From: Actinomycetes bacterium
GTDB lineage: Bacteria; Actinomycetota; Acidimicrobiia; Acidimicrobiales; Palsa-688
DNA: 64,000 nt
Direction of reading: 5' to 3'
Assembly (NCBI GenBank): GCA_021811865.1
Contig: JAKAQB010000001.1
Coordinates: 74,162 to 138,161, forward strand
Position 1 is the stretch's first letter. The number at the start of each line of letters is the position of its first letter. The notes beneath the pieces were generated by a model. The model was given only the letters and a program-made list of their open reading frames with translations, made no database searches and had not been told where the DNA came from. Made by a program: the position numbers and the translations under genes. This document shows positions 42,272-51,267 of this stretch, piece by piece.

Positions 42272-43092
42272 ATCTCTTGAGTACCGCCGTCCGGAGGCTT
42301 GCCGTCCCACTCCCGGCGGCGTCGGAGCACGTCGCGCAGCAGCGTGGGGCGGTCCGTCATGATCCCGTCCACGCCGAGGTCGAGGAGCCGGTCCATCACC
42401 GCCTCGTCGTCGATGGTCCACACGTGCACGGCGAGACCGGCGCGGTGCGCGGCGGCGACGAGGCGGCGGTCGACGACGGGAACGCTGCCCCACCGGAGCG
42501 GCACCTGCACGGCGCCGGCGGGTCCCCACGCGGCGCCGGGTGGACCGCCGCCCAGGGGTGCCACGCCGGGGGCAAGGGAGGCCAGCCGCAATGCGGTCGT
42601 GGCCGTCGGGCCGGTGCTGGTGCACAGGCGGGGACCGGCGAGGCGTCGGGCGAGGGCGATGCGCCGGTCGGAGAAGGCGGTGACGCACACACGGTCCAAG
42701 GCGGCGGCGCGGCGGAGGAGCTCGACGAGGGGGCCGACGACGGAGTGGTGCTTGGCGTCGATGTTCCAGCGGACCGTAGGCCAGGAGGAGAGCACCTCGT
42801 CGAGCCGGGGGATGGGTTCGCTCCCGCCGACGCGGGCGTCCCGCAGTTGGGACCACTGCAGCTCCTGCACCCTGCCCGGGCGGTCCGCCACCCGGTCGAG
42901 GACGGGGTCGTGGATGACCACCACCACCCCGTCGGCGGAGAGGTGGACGTCGGTCTCCAGGTAGCTGTAGCCGAGCCGGCGCGCGTGCTCGAAGGCGGCG
43001 ACGGTGTTCTCGGGCGCCTCCCTCGCCCCACCCCGGTGCGCGATCGGCAGGGGACCTGGATGGTCGAGGACCGGGAAGCGGTGGGTGGGCAC
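42256..43092 (-). CDS. Glycerophosphodiester phosphodiesterase (GDPD)
   Basis: The 278-residue protein has the GDPD barrel: IAHRGGAREAPENTVAAF with the catalytic His and the R-G-x5-PENT motif, LETDVHLSADGVVVVIHDP with the metal Glu-Asp and second His, and WNIDAKH on the metal site strand. The C-terminal VHVWTIDDEAVMDRLLDLGV and DGIMTDRP close the fold. It hydrolyses glycerophosphodiesters to glycerol-3-phosphate and an alcohol. There is no signal peptide. GTG 43092 follows TACGGT (43099-43104) by six bases. It lies next to gpsA, consistent with glycerol-3-phosphate metabolism. Confidence 0.92.
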   Translation of the reverse strand: MPTHRFPVLDHPGPLPIAHRGGAREAPENTVAAFEHARRLGYSYLETDVHLSADGVVVVIHDPVLDRVADRPGRVQELQWSQLRDARVGGSEPIPRLDEVLSSWPTVRWNIDAKHHSVVGPLVELLRRAAALDRVCVTAFSDRRIALARRLAGPRLCTSTGPTATTALRLASLAPGVAPLGGGPPGAAWGPAGAVQVPLRWGSVPVVDRRLVAAAHRAGLAVHVWTIDDEAVMDRLLDLGVDGIMTDRPTLLRDVLRRRREWDGKPPDGGTQEIPLDS

Positions 43093-43131
43093 GGCCGCAC
43101 CGTAGGCGTGGGCGGGCGGCGGTCGGGCGGC

Positions 43132-44121
43132 TCAGCCCGGATCGGCCTCGTGGCCGGGGGCCATCAGCCCCCGGTAGGCGTCGGTCGGGACGGCCTCGCC
43201 GCGCACGATCCGGTTGATCTCCCGGCAGATGGGAAGCTCCACCCCCCAGCGCTCGGCCAGCTCGAGCACCAAGGCGGCCGTCCCAACGCCCTCGGCGACC
43301 ATGTGCAGCTCGGCGAGGATGTCGCCGAGCCTGCGACCCCGCCCCAGTTGCTCGCCCACGCTGCGGTTGCGCGACAGCGGGCTCATGCACGTCGCGATCA
43401 GGTCACCCATGCCGGCGAGGCCGGCGAGGGTCTGCGCCTCGGCACCCATAGCCACGCCGAGGCGCGTCAGCTCGGCCAGGCCGCGGGTGATCACGGCGGC
43501 CCGCGTGTTGTCCCCGACACCGAGCCCCTGGGCGATGCCGGCGGCGATGGCGATCACGTTCTTCAGGGCGCCGCCGGCCTCGCAGCCGACCACGTCGTGG
43601 TTCATGTAGACCCGGAAGAGCTTGTGGCGGAGCACCTGCTGGAGGGCGGCGGCCACCCCGAGGTCCCTGGTGGCGATCACGCTGGCGGCGGCTTGGCCAC
43701 CCATGATCTCCCGGGCGAGGTTGGGCCCTGACAGGGCGGCCGCCGGATGTCCCGGCAGGACCTCCTCGATCACTTCGGTCATCCGCAGCAGCGTGCCGCC
43801 CTCGAAGCCCTTGGTCAGGCTGACCACGGGAACCCACGGGCGCACCCACGCCGCCGCCTCGGAGAGGACGTCGCGGAAGCCCGCCGAGGGGACGCCGAGG
43901 ATCACCACGTCGGCGCCGGCGCACGCCTCCTGCAGGTCGGCGGTTCCCCGCAGGCGCCGGGGGAGCGTGAAGCCCGGGAGGTACCGCTCGTTGCTGTGCC
44001 CGGCGCTGACCTCCTCGGCCACCTCCGGCCGCCGGGCCCACAGCACCGTCGGGTTGCGGGCGGTGGTGAGCGCCGCCACCGTCGTCCCCCACGACCCGGA
44101 GCCGAGGACTGTCACGTTCAC
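43132..44121 (-). CDS. gpsA: Glycerol-3-phosphate dehydrogenase [NAD(P)+]
   Basis: The 329-residue enzyme has the Rossmann loop VLGSGSWGTTVAAL at the N-terminus, SLTKGFEGG, LSGPNLAREIMGG, and the catalytic lysine segment GGALKNVIAIAAGIAQGLG with the following GDNTRAAVITRGLAEL. It interconverts dihydroxyacetone phosphate and sn-glycerol-3-phosphate for phospholipid synthesis. GTG 44121 (or GTG 44115) begins the family sequence. It is divergent from the small gene at 44188. Confidence 0.95.
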   Translation of the reverse strand: MNVTVLGSGSWGTTVAALTTARNPTVLWARRPEVAEEVSAGHSNERYLPGFTLPRRLRGTADLQEACAGADVVILGVPSAGFRDVLSEAAAWVRPWVPVVSLTKGFEGGTLLRMTEVIEEVLPGHPAAALSGPNLAREIMGGQAAASVIATRDLGVAAALQQVLRHKLFRVYMNHDVVGCEAGGALKNVIAIAAGIAQGLGVGDNTRAAVITRGLAELTRLGVAMGAEAQTLAGLAGMGDLIATCMSPLSRNRSVGEQLGRGRRLGDILAELHMVAEGVGTAALVLELAERWGVELPICREINRIVRGEAVPTDAYRGLMAPGHEADPG

Positions 44122-44187
44122 GGGGACAGCCCCCCGGCGCCTCCGCCCGTCGCTCGTCGTGCCATCGCGCGATGGTACGGTCGCCGG

Positions 44188-44382
44188 GTGGTCGCACGCT
44201 CGCCCACCGATCGGGGCCACTGTCCGCAACGGCCGGGCCTACCAGGACAGGGGTCTGCTGGCATCGACCGCTACGTGCCCGGCGAGGCGCCCGGCGCGCC
44301 CGGCGACGACGATCTCGCCCGGCTCACCGGGCTCGTCAACCGCCTCGAGGAGGTCCGGGGCACGCGGGAGGCCGCCGGCTGA
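44188..44382 (+). CDS. Small protein of unknown function (64 aa)
   Basis: GTG 44188 follows TACGGT (44176-44181) by exactly six bases, the leaderless pattern of neighbouring genes, and opens a 64-codon frame ending at TGA 44382. The product is rich in Gly and Pro in its middle (PGEAPGAPGDDD) and ends in a helix-like LARLTGLVNRLEEVRGTREAAG. I do not recognise it. The promoter-like spacing is the main argument that it is real. Confidence 0.4.
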   Translation: MVARSPTDRGHCPQRPGLPGQGSAGIDRYVPGEAPGAPGDDDLARLTGLVNRLEEVRGTREAAG

Positions 44383-44456
44383 AACGTTGCTGAACCCGGC
44401 CGCCGGGGCCTGCAATCGAGACGTAGCGGTCACTGGGGCTGGGTAGGGTTCCAGCC

Positions 44457-45038
44457 ATGGCCGATCAGGCGACCTTCGCCGACCAGGCGATGGAGTACAT
44501 GGGCTCCCTGTACACGGCCGCGCTCCGCATGACGCGAAACCCGAGCGACGCAGAGGACCTGGTCCAAGAGACGTACCTGAAGGCGTTCCGTGCCTTCGGC
44601 GGCTTCGAAGAGGGCACCAACCTCAAGGCCTGGCTCTACAAGATCCTGACCAACACGTTCATCAACTCCTACCGGTCCCGCAAGCGCCGGCCCGAGCAGA
44701 CCGAGCTCGACGAGGTGGAGGACCTCTACCTCTACCGCCGCCTCGGCGGCCTGGAAGCGGTGTCGGCAAGCCGCAGCGCCGAGGAGGAGGTCCTTGACCA
44801 CTTCACCGACGGCGACGTGAAGGCCGCGGTCGAGTCCCTCCCCGAGCAGTTCCGCATGGCGGTGCTGCTCGCCGACGTGGAGGGGTTCTCCTACAAGGAG
44901 ATCGCCGGCATCCTCGACGTCCCGATCGGCACGGTCATGAGCCGCCTGCACCGTGGAAGAAAGGCCCTGCAAAAGGCGTTGCACGATGTGGGTGTCCGCC
45001 GAGGGGTGCTCGAGCCAGCGGTCGATGCCCCTGCGTAA
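44457..45038 (+). CDS. sigR: RNA polymerase ECF sigma factor, SigR/SigH group
   Basis: The 193-residue sigma factor has region 2 ([29 protein letters not shown], given as its 2.1-2.3 landmarks) with [20 protein letters not shown], and region 4 ([33 protein letters not shown] split at the HTH). The [12 protein letters not shown] and [15 protein letters not shown] stretches are those of Streptomyces SigR/mycobacterial SigH, which answer thiol-oxidative stress. ATG 44457 follows TAGGGT (44444-44449) by seven bases. The downstream gene encodes its zinc anti-sigma partner. Confidence 0.92.
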   Translation: MADQATFADQAMEYMGSLYTAALRMTRNPSDAEDLVQETYLKAFRAFGGFEEGTNLKAWLYKILTNTFINSYRSRKRRPEQTELDEVEDLYLYRRLGGLEAVSASRSAEEEVLDHFTDGDVKAAVESLPEQFRMAVLLADVEGFSYKEIAGILDVPIGTVMSRLHRGRKALQKALHDVGVRRGVLEPAVDAPA

Positions 45039-45097
45039 CCTCCTCGCCCCCCGTGGCGAGGGCCGCGAGCTCGACAGCGTGTAGGAGCAGGTAGGCC

Positions 45098-45397
45098 ATG
45101 GACGACGACAGCAGCGGGAGGCTTGTGGGTGCTGACCCGGGTCCTTGCGTAACCGGGTGCCGGGAGGCTCTCGAGGTGCTGTACCGCTACCTCGACGGCG
45201 AGCTCGACGACGAGCGCCGGCGGGTGATCGGCTATCACCTGGAGCGGTGCTCGCCCTGCCTCGAGGCGTTCGACTTCGAGGCCGAGCTGAAGGTCGTGAT
45301 CGCCCACCGCTGCCGGGAGTCGGTGCCCGAGTCGCTGCGGCTCCGGGTCGCCGAGGCTCTGGCGGAGGCGTCGGAGTGGTTTCGGCCGCCGGCGTGA
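45098..45397 (+). CDS. rsrA: Zinc-containing anti-sigma factor, RsrA-like
   Basis: The 99-residue protein has the ZAS motif HLERCSPC (His-x3-Cys-x2-Cys) after ALEVLYRYLDGELDDERR, plus two more cysteines near the N-terminus (CVTGC). This matches RsrA, whose zinc thiols oxidise to disulfides and release SigR. It lies 59 bp after sigR, with GGAGCAGG before the ATG. It probably controls SigR activity. Confidence 0.88.
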   Translation: MDDDSSGRLVGADPGPCVTGCREALEVLYRYLDGELDDERRRVIGYHLERCSPCLEAFDFEAELKVVIAHRCRESVPESLRLRVAEALAEASEWFRPPA

Positions 45398-45443
45398 CGG
45401 GCAGAGGTATCCTCGATGTTTAGTGACACTTAGTGGGAGATTG

Positions 45444-45635
45444 ATGAGCGAGCGACCATCCCTCGGAGGACACGACCTGAGCGGCAGCGAGCGGCCATCC
45501 AAGGCCTACGCCAAGGACAGGGTGTGCCGCGAGCCGGGTTGCCGCACCCGGCTGTCCATCTACAACAACGGCAAGTACTGCTTCCAGCACGAGCCGATGG
45601 CGGTGCCCCGCACCCGAGGCAAGAAGATCGCCTGA
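45444..45635 (+). CDS. Small Cys/His protein, possible zinc-binding (63 aa)
   Basis: The 63-residue basic protein contains CREPGCRTRLSIYNNGKYCFQHEP, quoted here as its Cys-x4-Cys and later Cys-x2-His pattern, which suggests a zinc ribbon. ATG 45444 has GGGAGA at a good distance and a TATCCT hexamer at 45408-45413. Similar small proteins next to SigR/RsrA or WhiB genes occur in actinomycetes, but I do not know a function. Confidence 0.7.
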   Translation: MSERPSLGGHDLSGSERPSKAYAKDRVCREPGCRTRLSIYNNGKYCFQHEPMAVPRTRGKKIA

Positions 45636-45717
45636 GCGTCCCTCGGGCGGGCGGGCGGCGGGCCGACGCCCGCCGGCGGGACCCGCTCGCATGTCCGCCG
45701 GTAGGCGGGGAGGCCCG

Positions 45718-46872
45718 GTGTCGGAAGAAGCGGGCGCTACTCTGAGCCCGAATGTCCGGGTGCGCACGGCCGGTGGGCGTCGGGTGAACACGCCGCCGAT
45801 CTCCTGGGATCACGCGACCCGGGTCGCGACGACGCTCGCGGCCCGGCAGCCGCCGTTGCCCGACTTCGAGCGCGACGCCATGGTTGCGGACTTCGTCGAG
45901 CTCACAGCCGTCGCCGAGGGCCTCGTCGAGAGGGAGACAGGTCTGCGCTCCCTCGCCGGACCCGCACGGGCCCGGGTCACGGACCGCCCCGGTTGGGTGA
46001 GGGCAAACGTGGCCTCCTTCCAGCGACTGCTGCGCCCCCTGGCCGACCGCCTGGCGGCGAGCGGATCCGGTCGCGTCCGCCTGCCCGGCCTGCCGGCGGC
46101 GGCGAGTGGTGTCGCCGGCGGGATGCAGGTCGGGCTCCTGCTGGCGTGGATGTCCACCCGGGTCCTCGGCCAGTACGACCAGTTGCTGATCGAGGACGAA
46201 CGCCCCGAGGACCAGGACGTCGTGTACTACGTCGGCCCAAACATCGCCGCCGTCGAGCGCCGCTACGGCTTCCCGCCGCGAGAGTTCCGGCTCTGGCTTG
46301 CTCTGCACGAGGTCACCCACCGGGCGCAGTTCACGGGCGTGCCGTGGATGCGGGAGCACTTCCTCGGACTCGTCGAGGAGACGCTCGCGGGCGTCGACGC
46401 GGACCCGCGCCGGCTGCTCGGCGCCCTCCGGCGGAGCGCCGAGGAGCTGCGTGCGGGCCGGAGCCCCCTCGACGACGGGGGGCTGCTGGCGGTGCTGGCC
46501 ACGCCCGAGCAGCGAGTCGCGATTCGCAAGATCGGCGGTCTGATGAGCCTCCTCGAGGGCCACGGCGACGTCACCATGGACCGGGCTGCCCTCGACCGGG
46601 TGCCCAACGCCGCTCGTTTCGGGCGGGTCCTCACCGACCGGCGCCGCCAGCGGGGCGCGTCGCGCGCCGTCTCCTCCCTAGTCGGCCTCGACGCCAAGCT
46701 GCGGCAGTACGAGCAGGGTGAACGCTTCGTGCGCACCGTCGAGGATGCCGGAGGCCGGCCTCTCTTCGACCGGGTCTGGCAGGCGCCCGAATGGCTCCCG
46801 AGCCTGCCGGAGATCCGCCAGCCCGACCGTTGGATCGCCAGGGCCGGCACGCTGCGGCCGGCGATCGGCTAG
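45718..46872 (+). CDS. Zinc-dependent metalloprotease, DUF2342 (F420-biosynthesis-associated family)
   Basis: The protein of about 384 residues belongs to the DUF2342 / TIGR03624 family. The metal site is HEVTHRAQF (H-E-x2-H). Family landmarks are GGMQVGLLLAWMSTRVLGQYD, MREHFLGLVEE and GLMSLLEGHGDVTMD. In actinomycetes this gene usually sits near tilS-hpt, as here. It is named for co-occurrence with coenzyme F420; the substrate is unknown. The start is uncertain: GTG 45718 has GGAGG four bases upstream, and GTG 45760 is an alternative. Confidence 0.86.
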   Translation: MSEEAGATLSPNVRVRTAGGRRVNTPPISWDHATRVATTLAARQPPLPDFERDAMVADFVELTAVAEGLVERETGLRSLAGPARARVTDRPGWVRANVASFQRLLRPLADRLAASGSGRVRLPGLPAAASGVAGGMQVGLLLAWMSTRVLGQYDQLLIEDERPEDQDVVYYVGPNIAAVERRYGFPPREFRLWLALHEVTHRAQFTGVPWMREHFLGLVEETLAGVDADPRRLLGALRRSAEELRAGRSPLDDGGLLAVLATPEQRVAIRKIGGLMSLLEGHGDVTMDRAALDRVPNAARFGRVLTDRRRQRGASRAVSSLVGLDAKLRQYEQGERFVRTVEDAGGRPLFDRVWQAPEWLPSLPEIRQPDRWIARAGTLRPAIG

Positions 46873-46881
46873 ACACCGGAC

Positions 46882-47643
46882 GTGGCGACCGTCCTCGTCG
46901 TCGACGACGAACGGGACCTCTGCGAGCTGGTGCGCATCAACCTGGAGCTCGACGGCCACGCCGTGGTCGTAGCCCATGACGGGGACGCGGCGCTCGCCTT
47001 GGTGCACGGGGTCCGCCCCGACCTCGTCGTCCTCGACGTGATGATGCCTGGGCGCGACGGCTTCTCCGTGCTGCAGGAGATCAAGGGCAACGCCGCGGTG
47101 GCGAAGACGCCGGTCATCATGCTGAGCGCCCGGACGGACGTCGTCGATCGGTTGAAGGGAGGCATCGAGGGAGCCGTCTCCTACCTGACCAAGCCGTTCT
47201 CCGTCCTCGGCCTGCGTGCCGCGGTGGTGGACATCCTCGCCGGCGAGGACGAGCTGGTCGTGCGTCGCCGGGTGCAGCGCGAGTCCCTCGCCGAGCTCGC
47301 CCGCCTCGAGGCCGGACGGGTCGGGCCGGCCGGCGTCGCAGCCGGCGTGCCCGCCCGCCCGCGCCTCACCCGACTGGAGCCCGTCGGTGGTGGGGGCGCA
47401 CCCGGCCCGGCGCCCCCGCAACCGGCGCTCGAGCGGTGGCGCTCCCTCCTCTCGGACCGCCAGAGGGAGATCCTGGAAGCCGTGATCGCCGCCCCGTCCC
47501 TGCCGGCGGCGGCGGATTCGCTGGAGGTGAGCCGCAGCTACCTCTACGCGAGCCTCCGCCGCATGGCCCGCAAGCTCGGGAGCGCGAGCGGCCCCGAGCT
47601 GGTTCGCACGCTGCGCGCCGGCGGGCGCGACGAGAGCAAGTAG
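46882..47643 (+). CDS. Response regulator with receiver and C-terminal HTH
   Basis: The 253-residue protein has a receiver domain (1-120): acidic pocket VVDDERD, phospho-acceptor Asp52 in VVLDVMMPG, and Lys104 in YLTKPF. A Pro/Gly-rich linker follows, then about 70 residues with a helix-turn-helix (LSDRQREILEAVIAAPSL, AADSLEVSRSYLYASLRRMARKLG) that resembles LuxR-type or HTH-only output. No histidine kinase gene is nearby, so it is an orphan. It lies ten bp after the metalloprotease and eight bp before tilS. Confidence 0.87.
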   Translation: MATVLVVDDERDLCELVRINLELDGHAVVVAHDGDAALALVHGVRPDLVVLDVMMPGRDGFSVLQEIKGNAAVAKTPVIMLSARTDVVDRLKGGIEGAVSYLTKPFSVLGLRAAVVDILAGEDELVVRRRVQRESLAELARLEAGRVGPAGVAAGVPARPRLTRLEPVGGGGAPGPAPPQPALERWRSLLSDRQREILEAVIAAPSLPAAADSLEVSRSYLYASLRRMARKLGSASGPELVRTLRAGGRDESK

Positions 47644-47650
47644 CACGCGG

Positions 47651-48574
47651 ATGAGAGCCCACCTCGGGCTCGCCGACGCGATCGACGAGATCGCGGCCCG
47701 CTGCCGGTGGCCGGCGGCTCCCGGGGCGGCCGCCACAGCCGCCGTGTCCGGCGGCCCTGACTCGCTGGCGCTGCTCGTCCTGGCCCGGCGCGCCGGTCTC
47801 GACGTCCTGGCGGTACATGTCGACCACTGCCTGCGGGACGGCTCCGGGGAGGAGGCCGCCGTCGTCGCCGACGCGGCGCGCCGCCTCGGTGCGCGCTTCG
47901 AGCCCCGTGTCGTGCCGGTGTCCCCCGGCTCCAACGTGGAGGCCCGGGCGCGCGCGGCGCGCTACGGCGTGCTGCCGGCCGGGGTCATGACCGGGCACAC
48001 CGCCGACGACCGGGCGGAGACGGTCATGCTCAACCTCCTCCGGGGGGCGGCCCTCGACGGCCTGGCACCGATGCGCGACAGCGGGCGGGTCAGCCGGCCG
48101 TTGCTCCGCCTGCGGCGCGACGAGACCGAGGCGGTGTGCGCCGCTGCCGGCCTCCACCCCGTGCGAGACCCTTCCAACGACGACCTGGGCCTGCGGCGCA
48201 ACGCCGTCCGGCACCGGCTGCTGCCACTGATGGCCGAGATCTCCGGGCGCGACCCGGTGCCGATCCTCTGCCGCCAGGCGGAGCTGCTCGGCGACGACGC
48301 CGGCTTCCTCGACGCCGCTGCCGGCGTCGTCGACCCCACGGACGCGCGGGGCCTTGCCGGCGCGGCCGTCCCGCTGGCCCGCCGTGCGGTGCGGCGGTGG
48401 CTGCGGGACGGGGACGGCGAGCGCCACCCGCCCTCCGCCGCCGACGTCGAGCGCGTCCTGCGGGTGGCCGCCGGTGTCGTTCTCGCCTGCGAGGTCACCG
48501 GGGGCCGTCGCGTCCGCCGGCGGGGGGGGCGCCTTGGGATCGAGGCGGCCGGGGGCCCGCCGGTGCCGGAGTAG
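47651..48574 (+). CDS. tilS: tRNA(Ile)-lysidine synthase
   Basis: The 307-residue enzyme has the PP-loop SGGPDS at 33-38, HVDHCLRDGS, GHTADDRAETVMLNLLRG and RDPSNDDLGLRRNAVRHRLLP, all TilS landmarks. It attaches lysine to C34 of tRNA-Ile(CAU), using ATP. The large C-terminal domain of E. coli TilS is absent, as in other actinomycete short forms. The stop codon TAG is the first half of a TAGGGT hexamer before hpt. Confidence 0.92.
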   Translation: MRAHLGLADAIDEIAARCRWPAAPGAAATAAVSGGPDSLALLVLARRAGLDVLAVHVDHCLRDGSGEEAAVVADAARRLGARFEPRVVPVSPGSNVEARARAARYGVLPAGVMTGHTADDRAETVMLNLLRGAALDGLAPMRDSGRVSRPLLRLRRDETEAVCAAAGLHPVRDPSNDDLGLRRNAVRHRLLPLMAEISGRDPVPILCRQAELLGDDAGFLDAAAGVVDPTDARGLAGAAVPLARRAVRRWLRDGDGERHPPSAADVERVLRVAAGVVLACEVTGGRRVRRRGGRLGIEAAGGPPVPE

Positions 48575-48586
48575 GGTCCAGCGGGC

Positions 48587-49237
48587 ATGAACGCCGTTGC
48601 CGACCCCCGGCCAGATGACGAGTCGGCCCAGGTGGGGATCCCCGCCGCCCGGCGCCCGGGGATGCGGCCGGAGGCCCCGTGGGACGATCCGGCGCTGGGC
48701 GAGATCATCGTCCCCGCCGGCGAGCTGCAGGACCGCATCGCCGTCCTCGGAGCGGCGATCACGGCCGACTACGCCCACCGCCCGCCCCTACTGGTCGGCG
48801 TCCTCAAGGGGGCATGCATCTTCCTGTCGGACCTGGCGCGCGCCATCAGCCTCCCTGTGGAGATGGACTTCATGGCCGTCTCCTCCTACGGCGCAGCGAC
48901 GCGCACGAGCGGGGTCGTCCGGATCGTGAAGGACCTGGACCTCGACCTGTCGGGGCGGCACGTGCTCATCGTCGAGGACATCGTGGACTCCGGCTTGACG
49001 CTGTCATTCCTGCGGCGCAACCTGGCGGCTCGTCACCCCGCATCGCTGTCGGTCTGCGCGCTCCTCGTCAAGGAAGGCCTGCAGTCGACACCGCTCGACC
49101 TCTCCTACGAAGGGTTCCGGATCCCGCCCGAGTTCGTCGTCGGCTACGGCCTGGACGTCGCCGAGCGTTACCGCAACCTGCCCTTCATCTGCGAGTACCG
49201 GGAGGGCGAGCCGCCCGATGTGGTGGCCTCGTCGTGA
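48587..49237 (+). CDS. hpt: Hypoxanthine phosphoribosyltransferase
   Basis: The 216-residue protein has the PRPP motif [17 protein letters not shown], the [16 protein letters not shown] loop, and [17 protein letters not shown]. It salvages hypoxanthine and guanine to IMP and GMP. About 30 N-terminal residues precede the usual start. Its stop overlaps folE (GTGA). In many actinomycetes ftsH lies between hpt and folE; it is missing here. Confidence 0.93.
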   Translation: MNAVADPRPDDESAQVGIPAARRPGMRPEAPWDDPALGEIIVPAGELQDRIAVLGAAITADYAHRPPLLVGVLKGACIFLSDLARAISLPVEMDFMAVSSYGAATRTSGVVRIVKDLDLDLSGRHVLIVEDIVDSGLTLSFLRRNLAARHPASLSVCALLVKEGLQSTPLDLSYEGFRIPPEFVVGYGLDVAERYRNLPFICEYREGEPPDVVASS

Positions 49238-49884
49238 CCGCAGGGCTGCCCCTCGGCAGTGCTGGCGACGGCGGCGACGCTGAGGTGCTCCGCCCCCTCG
49301 ACCCTGTGGCTGGGGAGGTCGACGTGGAGCGCATCGCCAGCGCCGTGCGCGAGATCCTCGTTGCCATCGGCGAGGACCCCGACCGTGACGGCCTCCGTGA
49401 CACGCCGCTCCGGATGGCCCGCATGTACGCCGAGGTCTTTGCCGGTCTCCATGACGAGCCTGCCCGCCACATGTCGGTGACATTCCAGGCCGACCATGAC
49501 GAGATGGTGATGGTGAAGGACATCCCTGTGTACAGCATGTGCGAGCACCACCTACTGCCGTGGTTCGGGCAGGCACACGTCGCCTACATCCCCAACGAGG
49601 ACGGGCGCATCACCGGTCTCTCCAAGCTCGCCCGCCTCGTGGACGGGTTCGCCCGCCGGCCCCAGGTGCAGGAGCGGCTCACGACGCAGGTGGCCGACGC
49701 CATCGGGGTGGGGCTCGACCCCCGGGCGGTGCTCGTCGTGGTCGAGGCCGAGCACATGTGCATGTCGATGCGAGGCGTTCACAAGCCGGGGGTCCGGACG
49801 GTCACCTCGACCGTGCGGGGTCTGTTCCGGCGCAACGTGGCGTCCCGCAGCGAGGCGTTGAGCTTCATCAACCAGGGACGATGA
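49234..49884 (+). CDS. folE: GTP cyclohydrolase I
   Basis: The 216-residue protein shows [21 protein letters not shown], the zinc Cys and His in [36 protein letters not shown] (landmarks) and the second Cys segment [11 protein letters not shown]. It makes dihydroneopterin triphosphate from GTP, the first folate step. GTG 49234 overlaps the hpt stop by four bases. Confidence 0.95.
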   Translation: MTAGLPLGSAGDGGDAEVLRPLDPVAGEVDVERIASAVREILVAIGEDPDRDGLRDTPLRMARMYAEVFAGLHDEPARHMSVTFQADHDEMVMVKDIPVYSMCEHHLLPWFGQAHVAYIPNEDGRITGLSKLARLVDGFARRPQVQERLTTQVADAIGVGLDPRAVLVVVEAEHMCMSMRGVHKPGVRTVTSTVRGLFRRNVASRSEALSFINQGR

Positions 49885-49933
49885 CGTCGGCCGCCCCTGC
49901 CGCACACCTCCCTTGACCGGTACCCTCTTCCCG

Positions 49934-50746
49934 GTGACCCTGGTCATGGGCGTCCTCAACGTGACGCCGGACTCCTTCTCGGACGGGGGGCGTTGGCTCG
50001 ATCACCAGCGCGCTGCCGAGCACGGGCGGCGGCTGGTCACCGAGGGCGCCGACGTCGTCGACGTTGGAGGGGAGTCCACCCGGCCGGGCGCGCGCCCCGT
50101 GCCGGAGGACGAGGAGCGCCGGCGCATCCTCCCCGTCGTTGCCGCTCTCGCCCCCCACGTCCGGGTGTCGGTCGACACCCGCAAGGCGTCGGTGGCCGAG
50201 GCGGCCGTCGAAGCGGGCGCCACCATCGTGAACGACGTCTCCGCCCGGCTGGGGCCGGTGGCGGCGGCCGCCGGCGTCGGCTGGGTGGCGATGCACCTGC
50301 CGGCGGACCCCTCCGTGATGGTCGAGTACGCCCGCAGCTACCACGGCGACGTCGTCGCCGACGTGACGGCGTACCTCACGGCCAGGGCCGAGGAGGCGTG
50401 CGCAGTGGGGGTGGGCGAGGTGTGGATCGACCCCGGCATCGGGTTCGGCAAGACCGCCGCCCACAACCTGAGCCTCCTGCGCCATCTGGACCAGCTGGTG
50501 GCTACGGGGTGGCCGGTGGCGATCGGCACCAGCCGCAAGAGCTTCCTCGGCCCATTGTCGGTGCGCCCGGGTGAGCAGCCCGCCCCACCGGCGCAGCGCC
50601 TGGAGGCGTCGGTGGCGACGGCCGCCTGGGCGGCCCTCCAGGGTGTTTCGATGGTGCGTGTGCACGACGTGGCGGCCACGGTGCAGGCCATGCGGCTGGT
50701 GCGCCCCGCCGTCTCGGCCACCGGCGCATCGGGGAGCGCGGCATGA
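49934..50746 (+). CDS. folP: Dihydropteroate synthase
   Basis: The 270-residue TIM-barrel enzyme has VMGVLNVTPDSFSDGG (pterin site), DVGGESTRPGA (PABA loop), VSVDTRKASVAEAA, DPGIGFGK and IGTSRKSFLG. It joins p-aminobenzoate to the pterin. GTG 49934 follows TACCCT (49921-49926) by seven bases, so although inside the fol run it appears to have its own leaderless promoter in the 49-bp gap after folE. ATGA overlaps the next gene. Confidence 0.95.
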   Translation: MTLVMGVLNVTPDSFSDGGRWLDHQRAAEHGRRLVTEGADVVDVGGESTRPGARPVPEDEERRRILPVVAALAPHVRVSVDTRKASVAEAAVEAGATIVNDVSARLGPVAAAAGVGWVAMHLPADPSVMVEYARSYHGDVVADVTAYLTARAEEACAVGVGEVWIDPGIGFGKTAAHNLSLLRHLDQLVATGWPVAIGTSRKSFLGPLSVRPGEQPAPPAQRLEASVATAAWAALQGVSMVRVHDVAATVQAMRLVRPAVSATGASGSAA

Positions 50747-51267
50747 GGGGCAAGTGGGCACAGGGCATCCCCCCCCGGTTCTTCGAATGGATCATCAAGG
50801 GGGGCCTGGCGGTGAGCGAGCGGCCGGGCGGCTACGCCCGCAACCACCGCAAGGTCCGCCGCCACGAGGAGCTGCTCTGGCTGCGCAACCAGGGCTTCAC
50901 CCGGATCGTGTCGCTCCTGCCGTCCCCCCACAACCTGCACGCCTACGGCGAGCACGAGATCCCCGCCACGCACCTGCCGTTCGGGCCGCACGACGAGCCC
51001 TCCGTCGTCCTGCCCGAGCTGTACGGTCGGCTGAGGGGCTGGCTCGCTCAGGGCGAACGGGTCCTGGTCCACCAGGAGGAGCTGAACGACCGGCTGATGG
51101 GAGTGGTGGCCGGGTACCTGCGGTGGTCGGGGATGATCCCCGACAGCGCCCAGGCCATCGCGGTGGTCGAGCGCATCCTGCGCCGGCAGATGGGCTCCGA
51201 CGGCCGGCTGATCGTGGCCGGCGCCCCCACGCTCGAAGGACACGCCCCTGAGCCCCTCACCAACTGA
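50743..51267 (+). CDS. Dual-specificity-phosphatase-like protein lacking the catalytic Cys
   Basis: The 174-residue protein has a cysteine-phosphatase-like layout. NHRKVRRHEELLWLRNQGFT precedes RIVSLLPSPHNLHAY, like the substrate loop region of DUSPs. The P-loop position reads VLVHQEELNDRLMGVVAGYL, where active enzymes have V-H-C-x5-R. The Cys is Gln and only the Arg remains, so it is probably an inactive binding protein. It overlaps folP (ATGA) and the CTG start of folB, inside a folate operon. Its role there is unknown. Confidence 0.65.
   Translation: MRGKWAQGIPPRFFEWIIKGGLAVSERPGGYARNHRKVRRHEELLWLRNQGFTRIVSLLPSPHNLHAYGEHEIPATHLPFGPHDEPSVVLPELYGRLRGWLAQGERVLVHQEELNDRLMGVVAGYLRWSGMIPDSAQAIAVVERILRRQMGSDGRLIVAGAPTLEGHAPEPLTN

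Noticed and set aside
48679..49233. Upstream part of the folE frame overlapping hpt
   Set aside because: It reads hpt out of frame. FolE begins at GTG 49234 with the usual four-base overlap.
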